Positions 32,746 to 42,795 of a DNA stretch of 48,210 bases are shown here, in pieces (positions within the stretch are counted from its first letter, which is position 1; each line of letters starts with the position of its first letter). This DNA comes from Caldifarciminota bacterium (GTDB lineage Bacteria; Hydrothermota; Tepidihabitantia; SM23-42). The DNA lies in NCBI GenBank assembly GCA_020349965.1, contig CP070705.1:1340778-1388987 (forward strand), given 5' to 3'. The translations under genes and the position numbers were made by a program. The notes beneath the pieces are model-generated. The model was not told the DNA's origin. It saw only the letters and a list, made by a program, of their open reading frames with translations, and did not search any database.

Positions 32746-33375
32746 TTGATTGAATCAATAAGAAAAGCAGTCATTGATATGGATGATGAGAAAGCGATCG
32801 AGCTCGTATCCATTGCCCTGAAGGAGGAAATCGATCCGGTCGACATACTGGAAAAAGGGTTGATCTCAGGAATGCAGGAGGTTGCAGCGCTATTCGCACG
32901 CAAGGAATACTACGTGCCGGAAGTGCTATTGTGTTCCGAAGCATTCTACGCCGGATTTGATATCATAAAACCTCTCATCGGAAAGTCATCCCAACGATCA
33001 AAGGCAAAAGTCGTTCTTGGTGTAGTAGAAGGCGACATACACGACATTGGCAAGAATATCGTTAAGGTCATGATGGAAGCAGAAGGCTACGAAGTTATCG
33101 ACCTCGGCAGGGACGTGCCAATTGCGAAATTCATCGAGGCCGCAGAAACAGAAAAACCCGACATACTTGCGATATCGAGCCTCATGACGACGACTATGAC
33201 ACATATGATTAGCATCATCAGTGAACTCGAGCACCGGAAGCTGCGTGATACCGTAAAAGTTATCGTCGGCGGGGCACCGGTGAACGAAGAATTCGCGGCA
33301 AGGATCAAAGCCGACGGTTATAGCCCTGACGGACCATCGGCAGTGAAGTTACTGGAAAAACTCATCGGTGGATAA
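32746..33375 (+). CDS. methyltransferase cognate corrinoid protein (MtbC/MttC-like)
   Basis: 209 residues. A four-helix cap (about 1-85) is followed by the B12-binding Rossmann domain with G-D-I-H-D-I-G-K-N-I-V (DxHxxG, His lower ligand), S-S-L-M-T-T-T-M and V-I-V-G-G-A-P-V-N-E-E-F. It shuttles methyl groups between a methyltransferase pair. TTG start, with GGAGG 4 nt upstream. It overlaps the next gene by 8 nt and opens a six-gene operon. Confidence 0.94.
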   Translation: MIESIRKAVIDMDDEKAIELVSIALKEEIDPVDILEKGLISGMQEVAALFARKEYYVPEVLLCSEAFYAGFDIIKPLIGKSSQRSKAKVVLGVVEGDIHDIGKNIVKVMMEAEGYEVIDLGRDVPIAKFIEAAETEKPDILAISSLMTTTMTHMISIISELEHRKLRDTVKVIVGGAPVNEEFAARIKADGYSPDGPSAVKLLEKLIGG

Positions 33376-34300
33376 AATCTCAGAGGTCATAAACCATAGA
33401 AGACATTTCGCTGTATTTCCCATGGTCTGTGCTGATCACGGCGCACTACTCATGAATATGACGCTCACGGAAGTTGCCGAAGATGGAGAGAGAATCGCCC
33501 GCGCATTGCGATACTGTTATGACCTCTATGACTATGACATGGTACTCGTTTTTACGGATCCCTATGTCGAAGCGCAAGCATTGGGATGTCCGGTGACACT
33601 TGACCCTTACCCCACCCTCCGCGGACCGGCGTCCGACCATTCTGTGGACCGGACGGAGGAAATCATAAAGGCCGCAGAAATCTTGAAATCCGAAATCCCG
33701 GTTCCAGTGTTCGTTTCGATAAAAGGTCCGTTTACACTTGCGGCGTTCCTTGGCGGCGTTGAGCATTATCTTAAAGCGACGATGAAAAACGAAGCCGAAG
33801 CCACTCACATACTCCAGGAGGCGTTGCACCATCAACTCGTTTACCTGCGGAAACTATTGTCGCTGGGCGTAGACATAATGATCGGTGACCCGCTCGCATC
33901 TTCGAGCGTCATATCACCCAGAGCCTTCTGCAAATATGCATTACCAGGACTGCAGACCCTGGTCGATATGGCAAAAGCAGGAAATGTGCGCGTCGGCGTG
34001 CATATCTGTGGTGAGGTCGCCCCGATATTGGAACATCTCGATAACCTCAGCGTGGATATACTGAGCATTGAAAACATCGACGTCCAGACAGAAACCGTGA
34101 GAATGGGAGGCGTGGGGACCGATACGATATTGAACGGAGACGTTGAGCGCATAAAATCCGAGGTGAATACTGCGCTCGGGAATAGACCAATTATCCTGTC
34201 CACAGCATGTGATGTTCCGCCACAAACAGATCCGACCAGCATCAAAACCATGCTCAACACCGCCCGCAAAATTGACCCGGACATTGGAGTACAAGTATGA
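33368..34300 (+). CDS. uroporphyrinogen-decarboxylase-family corrinoid methyltransferase (MtaA/MtbA-like), copy 1
   Basis: 310 residues, GTG start inside the end of the corrinoid gene. It is a TIM barrel of the UroD/MtaA family. The likely zinc ligands are His and Cys in V-H-I-C-G-E-V and a Cys in S-T-A-C-D-V-P near the C-terminus, as in zinc-thiolate methyltransferases. The conserved D-P-L-A-S-S-S-V-I-S-P is shared with copy 2. It should move a methyl group between corrinoid and an unknown thiol or other acceptor. True UroD function is unlikely because of the zinc motif and operon. Confidence 0.9.
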   Translation: MDKISEVINHRRHFAVFPMVCADHGALLMNMTLTEVAEDGERIARALRYCYDLYDYDMVLVFTDPYVEAQALGCPVTLDPYPTLRGPASDHSVDRTEEIIKAAEILKSEIPVPVFVSIKGPFTLAAFLGGVEHYLKATMKNEAEATHILQEALHHQLVYLRKLLSLGVDIMIGDPLASSSVISPRAFCKYALPGLQTLVDMAKAGNVRVGVHICGEVAPILEHLDNLSVDILSIENIDVQTETVRMGGVGTDTILNGDVERIKSEVNTALGNRPIILSTACDVPPQTDPTSIKTMLNTARKIDPDIGVQV

Positions 34301-35283
34301 ATTTGATCGGCTACGCATGTTCCTACATCCCGGTCGAAATACTCTCCGCCACTGGATTGAATCCCTACCGACTTCTCCATGGCGACATTGACCTTTCGAA
34401 AAAGGGAGAACGATTCGTACGGGTAGATGCCTGCCCCATGGTCAAATCAAATCTCGCTTATGTCATCGAGAATCAAGAGAAATTCGCTGCGCTGATCGGT
34501 TCCACCGGCTGCGACATGTCCCGTAGAATGTTCGATATCCTCAGCGAACATACTAAAATCCCGGTTTATGTCGTTAATGTCCCAAGAACGGACAACCCCG
34601 CGATCTACAACGATGAAATTGACTGGTTCGTGAAACAACTAGAACACTTCACACACAGAAAGTTCTTCGACGAAACGGTCAAAAACGAGATCAGTAAATG
34701 GGAAGCGATGCGGACAAAATTGCGGTGCACTGACAAAAAGCGAGCAGACCACCCATCACTAATATCGACCGCCGATTTCCACAAATTAATGACCAGCTAT
34801 CATAAGGGCGCTCTCACCGATGAGATAATCCAAAACCAGGACCCAACGGACAAACCACGAGTATACTTGCTGGGCAGTGCGATCACTTACGAAGCCAATC
34901 ATATCCTGCAATTGATAGAAGAAAAACTCCGCATCGTTGGCGATTTCAATTGCGGGCTTTCCAGGCCTCTTGGTATCAGCATTCAAGAACAGAGTATCGA
35001 CGGCATAAAGAAGGCATATTACGATCAACCGCCGTGCGTCTACAAGAGACCTCACCAGAGGTATTACGACTTCATAAGAGGGGAAACTATCAGGTTAGGT
35101 TGCGTCGGAATCATTGCGTGGACGCTCGATTACTGCGATGTCCATGAGTTTGAACTTCAGAAAATCGAAAATGTGTTCAACCTCCCCGTATTGAGGATAC
35201 GGAGTGATTTCTCCTTTCAGGGCCTTAGCCAGTTGAAGACAAGGATAGAGGCATTCGCGGAGATGCTATGTACCAGGATCTGA
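34297..35283 (+). CDS. 2-hydroxyacyl-CoA-dehydratase/benzoyl-CoA-reductase family subunit (HgdB-like), smaller
   Basis: 328 residues. Start ATG overlaps the preceding stop (ATGA). Cys residues in Y-A-C-S-Y-I-P-V-E-I, D-A-C-P-M-V-K-S and S-T-G-C-D-M-S-R-R fit the [4Fe-4S] ligands of HgdB/BcrC subunits. The C-terminal part, including W-T-L-D-Y-C-D-V-H, is typical. It probably pairs with the next, larger subunit. No CoA ligase, CoA transferase or acyl-CoA gene is in the operon, so a classical acyl-CoA substrate is doubtful. Confidence 0.88.
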   Translation: MNLIGYACSYIPVEILSATGLNPYRLLHGDIDLSKKGERFVRVDACPMVKSNLAYVIENQEKFAALIGSTGCDMSRRMFDILSEHTKIPVYVVNVPRTDNPAIYNDEIDWFVKQLEHFTHRKFFDETVKNEISKWEAMRTKLRCTDKKRADHPSLISTADFHKLMTSYHKGALTDEIIQNQDPTDKPRVYLLGSAITYEANHILQLIEEKLRIVGDFNCGLSRPLGISIQEQSIDGIKKAYYDQPPCVYKRPHQRYYDFIRGETIRLGCVGIIAWTLDYCDVHEFELQKIENVFNLPVLRIRSDFSFQGLSQLKTRIEAFAEMLCTRI

Positions 35284-36659
35284 CCCCTGAGAAGATTGGG
35301 CTGAAAGAATGGAGTAAACAATTCCGCATGGTTGGTGATTCAGAAATAAAAGAATTCAAGTACTATAATAACGACGAATGGGGCATCTACCTCTCACCGC
35401 CGGCAACGTTCATGGTCTACGGAACCAGACAATTGAAGAAGTTAAAATTCGATAATTCGCTGGCAGCGCTCAGGCTCTGGGGATTCACCTTCAATGAGTC
35501 TGAAAGGCTTTTCCGGGCGCGCCAGAGCGGCAAACGTATTATTGCAGCCATGGGCGATCTCGGCACAGTACCTGTCATTGCCATGGCTTTTCCTGATTGT
35601 ATACCTTTCTACCCGGATTGCACGTGGTGGACGCCATTCTTCAACGAATCAACTGTGCTGCTCGACAAGGCGAGTGAGCTCGGCACACCTGAAGCAAGCT
35701 GTTTTGTCCGGTCAACACTTGCCGCCTTCCACAAGATGGCTTATTTCCCGAAGCCCGATATCATGTTCGCATCGACCGGTGCATCATGTGATGACTACTC
35801 GTGTATCATGCAGATGGCCGAAGAAATGGGTTACGAACTGAACTGGCTTGAAATCCCTTTCCGCAGGCAACATCGATCATTTCACATGTCTGAAGAACAT
35901 GCAGTGACAGACAGCGGATTCAAATACCCGAAACGCTTTGAAACATACTTGGTCAATGAGTACAAAAGGGTATGGCGAAAAATGGAGGCACTTACCGGCA
36001 CTGGTGATCTCAAGAAACTAAATGCAAGCATCGAGAAGAACAACAGAGTTCGCAGGTTGGTGAATGATATAAAAGACCTAACTCAAACCGCGGACGTCGC
36101 ACCATTCCCCGCTCTTGAGATGATGGTCATAGAATTCGGTAACCTCTACGGCTACGCCGATATCGATGAATGGTTGGATATCCTTAAGATGATCAAGGAC
36201 ACGGTCGCCGACCGCGTCGAGAAGGGAATCGGTATACTCCCTTCGGATGCGGTACCTCTTGCGTGGGTCACACCCACCGCAGACCCGTTGCTACTAAATA
36301 TTGTCGAAGATCTTGGAGGGCGTGTCGTGGCAACCGAGTACGTCATCAATCAGGCACTCACGATAATTGAAGAAGATATAGAACCATTCCAAGCCCTTGC
36401 CAGGTCTTTTATGAATGCCTCACTGATTGGTTCTACAGAAGAACGGGTCCGTCAGATTGCTGGAAGCGTTGACTCAGGTAAGATCGCAGGAGTCATCATT
36501 ACAAATATGCTGGGTTGTTCCCATTGCGCAATGGAAACAAGGTTAATAGAAGAGAAATTGAAAAATGTGCCTGTGCTCGCGATCGACGTCCCCGCTCCCT
36601 TGGGCATAACCGAACAACTGAAGACAAGAATCACCGCTTTCATCGAGATGCTGAGATGA
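35268..36659 (+). CDS. 2-hydroxyacyl-CoA-dehydratase family subunit, larger
   Basis: 463 residues, starting within the previous gene (16-nt overlap). It shares the HgdA/B fold: Cys in F-P-D-C-I-P-F, then S-C-D-D-Y-S-C, and N-M-L-G-C-S-H-C-A-M near the end. Paired with the 328-residue subunit, it would form an electron-accepting component activated by the downstream ATPase. Function inferred only from the family and neighbours. Confidence 0.85.
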   Translation: MYQDLTPEKIGLKEWSKQFRMVGDSEIKEFKYYNNDEWGIYLSPPATFMVYGTRQLKKLKFDNSLAALRLWGFTFNESERLFRARQSGKRIIAAMGDLGTVPVIAMAFPDCIPFYPDCTWWTPFFNESTVLLDKASELGTPEASCFVRSTLAAFHKMAYFPKPDIMFASTGASCDDYSCIMQMAEEMGYELNWLEIPFRRQHRSFHMSEEHAVTDSGFKYPKRFETYLVNEYKRVWRKMEALTGTGDLKKLNASIEKNNRVRRLVNDIKDLTQTADVAPFPALEMMVIEFGNLYGYADIDEWLDILKMIKDTVADRVEKGIGILPSDAVPLAWVTPTADPLLLNIVEDLGGRVVATEYVINQALTIIEEDIEPFQALARSFMNASLIGSTEERVRQIAGSVDSGKIAGVIITNMLGCSHCAMETRLIEEKLKNVPVLAIDVPAPLGITEQLKTRITAFIEMLR

Positions 36660-37687
36660 ACGATATTCTGACCTCCCGCGAAAGATTTGGGTTATTGGTA
36701 ATCGACGAGAAACCTGATCGCTGCAATATCATGCCGTTAATAACCTCCCACGCAGCAACCGTCAAAGGCATGAAGGTAAGAGATTACTACACAAACGGTG
36801 AGAACATGGCACGCGCGCAGATCGCTGCGATCGATAAATACGAACACGACGCGATCTCGATCTTCTCTGAAGTTGGTATCATTGCCGAAGCCATGGGTTC
36901 GGAATTCGAATACCCGGAGAATGATCTTCCGATACAAAGAACACCTGCCCTGGAAAAAAAGGATATCGAAGAGATCAAAATACCTTCGCCCACTTGTGAC
37001 GCACGACTCCCCGTCTATCTCGAGGCAATTGAATATGCGTACGATGCACTTGGAGACAGAGTTCCCATTCTTACCTACATTCCCGCCCCATTCACAACTG
37101 CAATGATGCTATCCGACCCGAATAAATTCCTCATACAGACGATCAAAGAATCTTCTCGTGTCGAGAGCATCGTCGATAGGTCCCTGGCTGCAGCAATCGA
37201 ACTATGCTACCACGTTATCGATGCCGGCGGCTTGCCCATCATCGTTGACCCGCTCGCATCGTCGAGCGTCGTGAGCCCCAAGACATATAGGCAATACGCA
37301 TTGCCTTCCGAAAGAAAGCTCGTCGATTTTCTACATCGGTACGATCTCGATGTCATCTTACACATTTGCGGTGATACTTCGCCAATACTTGACGTGCTCC
37401 CCCAGACGCACGCCGACCTCATCAGCATCGACCGCGTCAACATGCAGCAGGCAATCGACAAGCTGTCCTCTGCCGTACGGATAATCGGCAACTACGACAC
37501 ATCGAGGCTTGCATTCTCGACCCCGGATGATATAAAAGCAGAAGTACGAAATATGGTGGAAGGAGCATTGCACGCAAAACAAGGGTATATTGCTGCAACT
37601 GGCTGCGAAGTCCCTATCAAGGCACCTGAAGAGAACGTCATGGCATTCGTAGATAGCGTGAAGGAGGTTGGATGGTACTGGGTATAG
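36656..37687 (+). CDS. uroporphyrinogen-decarboxylase-family corrinoid methyltransferase, copy 2
   Basis: 343 residues. ATGA overlap with the previous gene. Zinc-type motif L-H-I-C-G-D-T and C-terminal A-T-G-C-E-V-P are as in copy 1, as is D-P-L-A-S-S-S-V-V-S-P. Two paralogues next to one corrinoid protein suggest one loads the corrinoid and the other unloads it, or that they serve different substrates. Confidence 0.9.
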   Translation: MNDILTSRERFGLLVIDEKPDRCNIMPLITSHAATVKGMKVRDYYTNGENMARAQIAAIDKYEHDAISIFSEVGIIAEAMGSEFEYPENDLPIQRTPALEKKDIEEIKIPSPTCDARLPVYLEAIEYAYDALGDRVPILTYIPAPFTTAMMLSDPNKFLIQTIKESSRVESIVDRSLAAAIELCYHVIDAGGLPIIVDPLASSSVVSPKTYRQYALPSERKLVDFLHRYDLDVILHICGDTSPILDVLPQTHADLISIDRVNMQQAIDKLSSAVRIIGNYDTSRLAFSTPDDIKAEVRNMVEGALHAKQGYIAATGCEVPIKAPEENVMAFVDSVKEVGWYWV

Positions 37688-38394
37688 ATGTTGGTTCGAG
37701 TTACACCAAAGGTGTACTCTTTGATAGCGGTATTAGGCAGAAGGCTGTCGTCAAAACCTCTTTCAAACCGAAACAGGCAATCGAGGAAGCGCAAAACCAA
37801 CTCAAGGGATACGATAGAATAGTCGCCACAGGTTATGGCCGGGAACTGGTTGCTGGTGCCGATAAGACCATCACCGAGATCACCGCTTTCGCGCGGGGTG
37901 CCGGTTATTTTGAACCGTCCGTTAGAACGATCATCGATATCGGCGGACAGGATAGTAAGATAATCAAAGTAAGAGACGGACGAGTGGACCGTTTCATAAT
38001 GAACGATCGGTGCGCTGCAGGGACAGGCAATTTCATCGAGAAGATCGCCCAGGCTCTCGACCTCTCACTGGCCGAGTTCGGTGATCTCGCTGTCAAGGCA
38101 GACCGGGCAGAAACCATCGATTCTCTATGCGTCGTAATGGCAGAGACCGAGATTCTGAGTCTCGTTGGCGAAGGCAAAAGGCTTGAAGATATTGTTGCCG
38201 GAGTGTGCGATGCTCTCGTACGGAGAATTGACGGAATCGGCAGCCAGATCGGGATTGAGAACCCGATCCTATACTGTGGGGGCGCGGCTCTTAACCCCGG
38301 ATTGGTAAAATCAATGGAACGCATATTTGGTAAGATCATGATTCCTGAAGATCCGCAATTTATTGGCGCGGTGGGCGCCGCACTATCACAATGA
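37672..38394 (+). CDS. CoA-dehydratase/BcrAD-type ATPase activase, second copy
   Basis: 240 residues. AAGGAGG lies 4 nt before ATG. G-I-D-V-G-S-S-Y-T-K-G is the ATP phosphate loop, D-I-G-G-Q-D-S-K and N-D-R-C-A-A-G-T-G-N-F hold the bridging [4Fe-4S] Cys, and D-S-L-C-V-V-M-A-E-T the second. It should drive ATP-dependent electron transfer to the HgdB-like pair. It is the last gene of the operon. Confidence 0.93.
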   Translation: MVLGIDVGSSYTKGVLFDSGIRQKAVVKTSFKPKQAIEEAQNQLKGYDRIVATGYGRELVAGADKTITEITAFARGAGYFEPSVRTIIDIGGQDSKIIKVRDGRVDRFIMNDRCAAGTGNFIEKIAQALDLSLAEFGDLAVKADRAETIDSLCVVMAETEILSLVGEGKRLEDIVAGVCDALVRRIDGIGSQIGIENPILYCGGAALNPGLVKSMERIFGKIMIPEDPQFIGAVGAALSQ

Positions 38395-38450
38395 CCACTA
38401 ACCTAACACGATTCAATTGCGTCATAAGGCACATCCGGAACTCCCTTCAC

Positions 38451-38478
38451 TTGACATGAAGATGCATATCACTATAAT
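38451..38478 (+). promoter_or_regulatory. selA promoter
   Basis: TTGACA (38451-38456), a 16-nt spacer and TATAAT (38473-38478). The GTG start is 17 nt after, so the leader is about 10 nt with no SD. Confidence 0.8.
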
Positions 38479-38495
38479 TCTGTCCGGAATACCAC

Positions 38496-39887
38496 GTGAA
38501 AAATAAAGAAATTCTCAGGAACATCCCATCGGTCGATAAGGTCCTTAATTGGAATGAGGTAAAGGAATCACTGGACATCCTTGACCATGCGCATGTAACG
38601 ACGATCGTTCGCGACAATATCGATCTTTTCCGCAAACGTCTGCAGGCCGGCGACGCTCTAACACTCGACGACCTGAAGAAAACCCTTCTGGACGAGATCA
38701 AGGAACTCATCAGCCCCTATTTTCGCTATGCAGTAAACGCATCCGGTATCGTACTACATACTGGACTGGGCCGTGCACCATTCAATCGGCGCATTGCAGA
38801 CATAGTCCACGACGCATCACTGGGCTACTCGCGCCTGCAGATCGACGACGAGGGTAAACGTGCCGACCGCTACAAAAAGATCAGCCGGCTACTCGAGATA
38901 CTGACCGGCGCAGAGGCGGGAATCATCGTTAACAACAATGCTGCGGCCACGATGCTCGTTCTCAATGCAATGGCAAAGGGCAAAGAGGTAGTCGTATCCC
39001 GCGGGCAGTTGATAGAGATCGGCGGAGCGTTCCGTATTCCCGATATCATGGCACAGAGTGGAGCGATCATGCGTGAAGTAGGCACGACCAACCGCACCCA
39101 CTTGAGAGACTATGAGGGCGCGATCAACGAACTCACCGGTGCGCTGCTGCGGGTACACCAGTCCAACTATCGCATCATCGGTTTCACCAAAGAGGTCTCG
39201 CTCGAAGAACTCGTTGCCCTGGGAAAGAAACACAAGATACCGGTCATCGATGATCTCGGCAGTGGCGCCCTAATCGATCTGTCCAAATTCGGATTACCCA
39301 AGGAACCAATGGTACAGGAAAGTATTGCTGCAGGCGCTGATCTCGCCTGCTTCAGTGGCGACAAGCTCATAGGCGGTCCTCAATGCGGCATAATTGTCGG
39401 AAGGAAAAACCACATTGACTCCATACGGAAGAATCCCCTGACCAGGGCTCTAAGATGCGATAAACTCACCAATGCCGTGCTGGAGGCAACCCTCCAGTTA
39501 TTCCTTATGAAAGAAGAATTTTTAGTACAAAATCACAGCGTCTTTCGTATTTTACTTAAACCGTTGGATGAAGTTAAGAAGGCCGCAAATAGATGCGCCC
39601 GCGTCCTCAGAAAGTCCTATGGCAAGGATCTCCAGATTGACGTGAAACCTGACATGAGCGAGGTCGGTGGCGGGTCACTGAGCACAGAGCAGCTACCGAC
39701 GTACGTAGTTACGATAAGATCCAGATCCGTAAACGCCCAGGAACTGGCAAAGGCGCTGCGACGTTACGAAAGACCGATATTCGGAAGGGTTGCCGAAGGT
39801 ACGCTCCTTCTTGATTTTCGCACTGTATTCAAGGACGAGGAAAAGATCATCCTCCAAGCATTCAAGACGATAATGAAAGCAACTTGA
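38496..39887 (+). CDS. selA: L-seryl-tRNA(Sec) selenium transferase
   Basis: 463 residues, full length. An N-terminal helical domain (I-P-S-V-D-K-V-L) binds tRNA-Sec. The PLP domain has N-A-S-G-I-V-L-H-T-G-L-G-R-A-P and the PLP-lysine motif F-S-G-D-K-L-I-G-G-P-Q-C-G. It converts Ser-tRNA-Sec to Sec-tRNA-Sec with selenophosphate from SelD. GTG start. It is followed by selB after 66 nt. Confidence 0.97.
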   Translation: MKNKEILRNIPSVDKVLNWNEVKESLDILDHAHVTTIVRDNIDLFRKRLQAGDALTLDDLKKTLLDEIKELISPYFRYAVNASGIVLHTGLGRAPFNRRIADIVHDASLGYSRLQIDDEGKRADRYKKISRLLEILTGAEAGIIVNNNAAATMLVLNAMAKGKEVVVSRGQLIEIGGAFRIPDIMAQSGAIMREVGTTNRTHLRDYEGAINELTGALLRVHQSNYRIIGFTKEVSLEELVALGKKHKIPVIDDLGSGALIDLSKFGLPKEPMVQESIAAGADLACFSGDKLIGGPQCGIIVGRKNHIDSIRKNPLTRALRCDKLTNAVLEATLQLFLMKEEFLVQNHSVFRILLKPLDEVKKAANRCARVLRKSYGKDLQIDVKPDMSEVGGGSLSTEQLPTYVVTIRSRSVNAQELAKALRRYERPIFGRVAEGTLLLDFRTVFKDEEKIILQAFKTIMKAT

Positions 39888-39953
39888 CCTCGTCTCATGT
39901 ACAACAAATACCCTAACATACTCATCAACATCGCTAAAACTTAACTGCCGACT

Positions 39954-41876
39954 ATGACCAGTGTTTCGAAGAAGCACATCGTGATCGGTACAGCCGGTCA
40001 TATTGACCATGGCAAGAGCGCCTTAGTGAAGGCGCTGACCGGCGTCGATCCTGATCGATTAAAAGAAGAAAAAGAACGAGGCATGACAACCGACCTTGGA
40101 TTCGTCTTCTACAACCCTGATGTGACGATCATTGATGTTCCTGGCCATGAGAAATTCGTACGTCATATGGTTGCTGGCGCTTCTACAATTGATTTTGTAA
40201 TCTTCGTTGTCGCTGCCGACGATGGCGTGATGCCGCAGACATATGAACACCTTGAGATCCTCAAGTTACTGGGAATTCAAAAGGGTCTTGTAGTCATAAC
40301 AAAGAAGGATCTGGTGGAAGAGGAAATGCTCGAGGTGGTCAAAGAGGACGTCAAGACCATCCTACAGAATTCATTTCTGGAAGATGCGCCGATAATGGCC
40401 GTTTCCAATGTCACAAAGGACGGGATAGAGACGCTCAGAAAAAACCTGGATGAACTGATCGCCCAGACCAAACCGAAGACTGATCGCGGTATCTTCCGCA
40501 TGCCCATAGACCGGCGTTTCGTGATAAAGGGATTCGGGACTGTCGTAGCAGGCACCGTACTCTCGGGGAGGGTCGCGGTCGGTGGGACTCTGGAGCTACT
40601 ACCCGAGAAGAAGAGTGTGAAGGTGCGCGGCATCGAAGTCCATAACGAGAAGGTCGAAGATGTCACGACAGGTTTCCGGGCCGCAATCAATCTGGTCGGT
40701 GCCGAAAAGGAAGAGATCGACCGGGGTGACGTTCTTGCACAACCAGGATATTTCGAACCGTCCGAATACCTCAATGCTTCCCTTTACCTCCTCAAGTCGG
40801 CAGGCAAACCGCTCAAGAATTTTACGCGGCTGCGCATCCACGTCGGTACAAGCGAGATATTCGGCCGGGTCGTATTTCTCGATAGGAAGGTTCTGAGCCC
40901 TGGCGAAAAGGCAATGGCGCAATTCAGGCTCGAAGCTCCGGCCGTTTGTGATATAAACGACAATTACGTAATAAGGACTTACTCCCCTCAGATGACGATT
41001 GGCGGCGGCGTCATCATCGAGCCCAAGGCAACCAAAGCAAAGGGATTCGACGAGGATCTGATAAGCCATCTACACCGCATGGAGATCGGTGAACCGATCG
41101 CCATCGTCGAGGAAGATCTACTTTCGAATTTTGATCTTCCACGAAAGATTGAAGAGATCAGCCATGATGCCAATTTGCCGCCTGAGGAAGTGAGGAAGCA
41201 GATCCAGATGCTGACCCAGACCGAAAAAGCTATATGTCTCGATGATAAACGGGGATTGTACTACCACCGTGCAAACCATGACAAACTGCAGCAGAGCATC
41301 CTCGAACAACTGAAGATCTATCACAAAAGCAACCCGACAGGAATCGGTGTTCCGAATCTCGAATTATTGAAGAAGATCAGCCGCGGATTGGACAAGATAC
41401 TCCTCGACAAGACCCTCACCAACATGCAACGGGAAGGAACCGTACGTGTGTCACCGGACGGAAAGATCAGCCTATCCGAACATAAAGTCATTGTCGATGA
41501 TGAATTGGATGCAACGATCAAGAAAATAGAACATCTATTCCTCGATGCGGCATACAAACCACCCGGCTACGAAACAATCCTCGCTCAGAAAATAGAACAA
41601 GAAAGCATAGTCAAGAAAGCATATCGGTACATGCTCGATACTGGCACGCTCGTCAACGTCGGCGAAGGCATAGTGATACACGAAAGGTACATTAAGGAGG
41701 CGCAATCGAAGTTGATCGAACACCTCAAGCAAAATAAGGAAATACGGGTTTCTCAATTCCGCGATCTGTTAGGCGCCAGTCGAAAGTTTGTATTACCTCT
41801 ATTGATATACTTCGATACACGTGGAGTAACGATAAAGCGCGGCGATGTTCGCGTGCTTGGACAAAAATACAAATAA
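39954..41876 (+). CDS. selB: selenocysteine-specific elongation factor
   Basis: 640 residues. The GTPase part has [13 protein letters not shown] (P-loop), D-V-P-G-H-E and T-K-K-D. EF-Tu-like domains 2-3 follow, and the C-terminal ~270 residues are winged-helix repeats that bind SECIS RNA. It delivers Sec-tRNA to UGA codons followed by a SECIS hairpin. Confidence 0.97.
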   Translation: MTSVSKKHIVIGTAGHIDHGKSALVKALTGVDPDRLKEEKERGMTTDLGFVFYNPDVTIIDVPGHEKFVRHMVAGASTIDFVIFVVAADDGVMPQTYEHLEILKLLGIQKGLVVITKKDLVEEEMLEVVKEDVKTILQNSFLEDAPIMAVSNVTKDGIETLRKNLDELIAQTKPKTDRGIFRMPIDRRFVIKGFGTVVAGTVLSGRVAVGGTLELLPEKKSVKVRGIEVHNEKVEDVTTGFRAAINLVGAEKEEIDRGDVLAQPGYFEPSEYLNASLYLLKSAGKPLKNFTRLRIHVGTSEIFGRVVFLDRKVLSPGEKAMAQFRLEAPAVCDINDNYVIRTYSPQMTIGGGVIIEPKATKAKGFDEDLISHLHRMEIGEPIAIVEEDLLSNFDLPRKIEEISHDANLPPEEVRKQIQMLTQTEKAICLDDKRGLYYHRANHDKLQQSILEQLKIYHKSNPTGIGVPNLELLKKISRGLDKILLDKTLTNMQREGTVRVSPDGKISLSEHKVIVDDELDATIKKIEHLFLDAAYKPPGYETILAQKIEQESIVKKAYRYMLDTGTLVNVGEGIVIHERYIKEAQSKLIEHLKQNKEIRVSQFRDLLGASRKFVLPLLIYFDTRGVTIKRGDVRVLGQKYK

Positions 41877-41908
41877 AACCCCGATTTCGTATTTCGAAAT
41901 TCGCAGTA

Positions 41909-41937
41909 TTGATTTTTCCATGCCGTTGCTGTATAAT
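41909..41937 (+). promoter_or_regulatory. promoter of the M48 protease gene, leaderless
   Basis: TTGATT (41909-41914), a 17-nt spacer and TATAAT (41932-41937), then 6 nt to ATG. The promoter lies mostly downstream of the selB stop. Confidence 0.7.
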
Positions 41938-41943
41938 TCAATT

Positions 41944-42732
41944 ATGAAGAAACTATTGATCGTACCTATATTATTGGTGTTTCTGGTGGCGTGTGTCACT
42001 ACCGGACCAGGTGGCAAGAAAAGTCTCATACTAATTCCAACCGACACCGAAGTCGAACTCGGCAAAGAGGTCGTACGGGAAGTAGAGTCGACTGAGAGAG
42101 TACTAAGTAATACTCACGTTCAGAATTACGTGAGCACTGTTGGCCGCAAAGTAGCAAGAGTCTGTGACCGTAAGGACGTTACGTACACATTCAAAGTCCT
42201 CGATAGCGATGAAATTAATGCGTTCGCCTGCCCGGGCGGATTTATCTATATCTATAAGGGACTCATGAAGAAGATGGACAATGAAGCACAATTGGCGGCA
42301 GTCCTCGCTCATGAAGTCGGCCACATCGTTGCCCGCCACTCGGTGAAGAGGCTACAGGCAATCTACGGATACAGTATTGTAATGGAAGTGGCCTTGGGCG
42401 ACAAGATGGGCAAAACCGCCAGGCAGATGGTGGACGCAGCGACCGGCGTCATCCTGCTGGGCTATGGTCGCGAGAACGAATATGAAGCCGATGATTATGG
42501 TATTCTATACGCCAAGAAAGCCAATTATAATCCCAGGGGAATGGTCCAGGTTTTTCAGAAATTCAAGGAGATGGAAGGAAGGCCGCCAAGCACGTTTGAG
42601 AAACTACTCATGTCTCATCCGCCAGCTGGCGACCGGATAAACAACGGCAACGAAGAAATTAGTAAAGTGGGCGGTGTGAATTTGCCGTATTACGAGAGCG
42701 AATACGCCGCTGTAAAATCACTGCTGGAGTGA
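41944..42732 (+). CDS. M48-family metalloprotease lipoprotein
   Basis: 262 residues. The lipobox L-V-A-C ends a short signal peptide (Cys near 16). The zinc motif is A-H-E-V-G-H-I-V-A-R-H and the third ligand is E in E-N-E-Y-E-A-D. It resembles BepA/LoiP-type envelope quality-control proteases. The start is set by the -10 box 6 nt upstream. Confidence 0.93.
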   Translation: MKKLLIVPILLVFLVACVTTGPGGKKSLILIPTDTEVELGKEVVREVESTERVLSNTHVQNYVSTVGRKVARVCDRKDVTYTFKVLDSDEINAFACPGGFIYIYKGLMKKMDNEAQLAAVLAHEVGHIVARHSVKRLQAIYGYSIVMEVALGDKMGKTARQMVDAATGVILLGYGRENEYEADDYGILYAKKANYNPRGMVQVFQKFKEMEGRPPSTFEKLLMSHPPAGDRINNGNEEISKVGGVNLPYYESEYAAVKSLLE

Positions 42733-42795
42733 AGAAAATACGTGAGCAGAAGCTGAATAGGCAAAAGCAATAAGGCAAATCTAAGGAGTCTTCGG

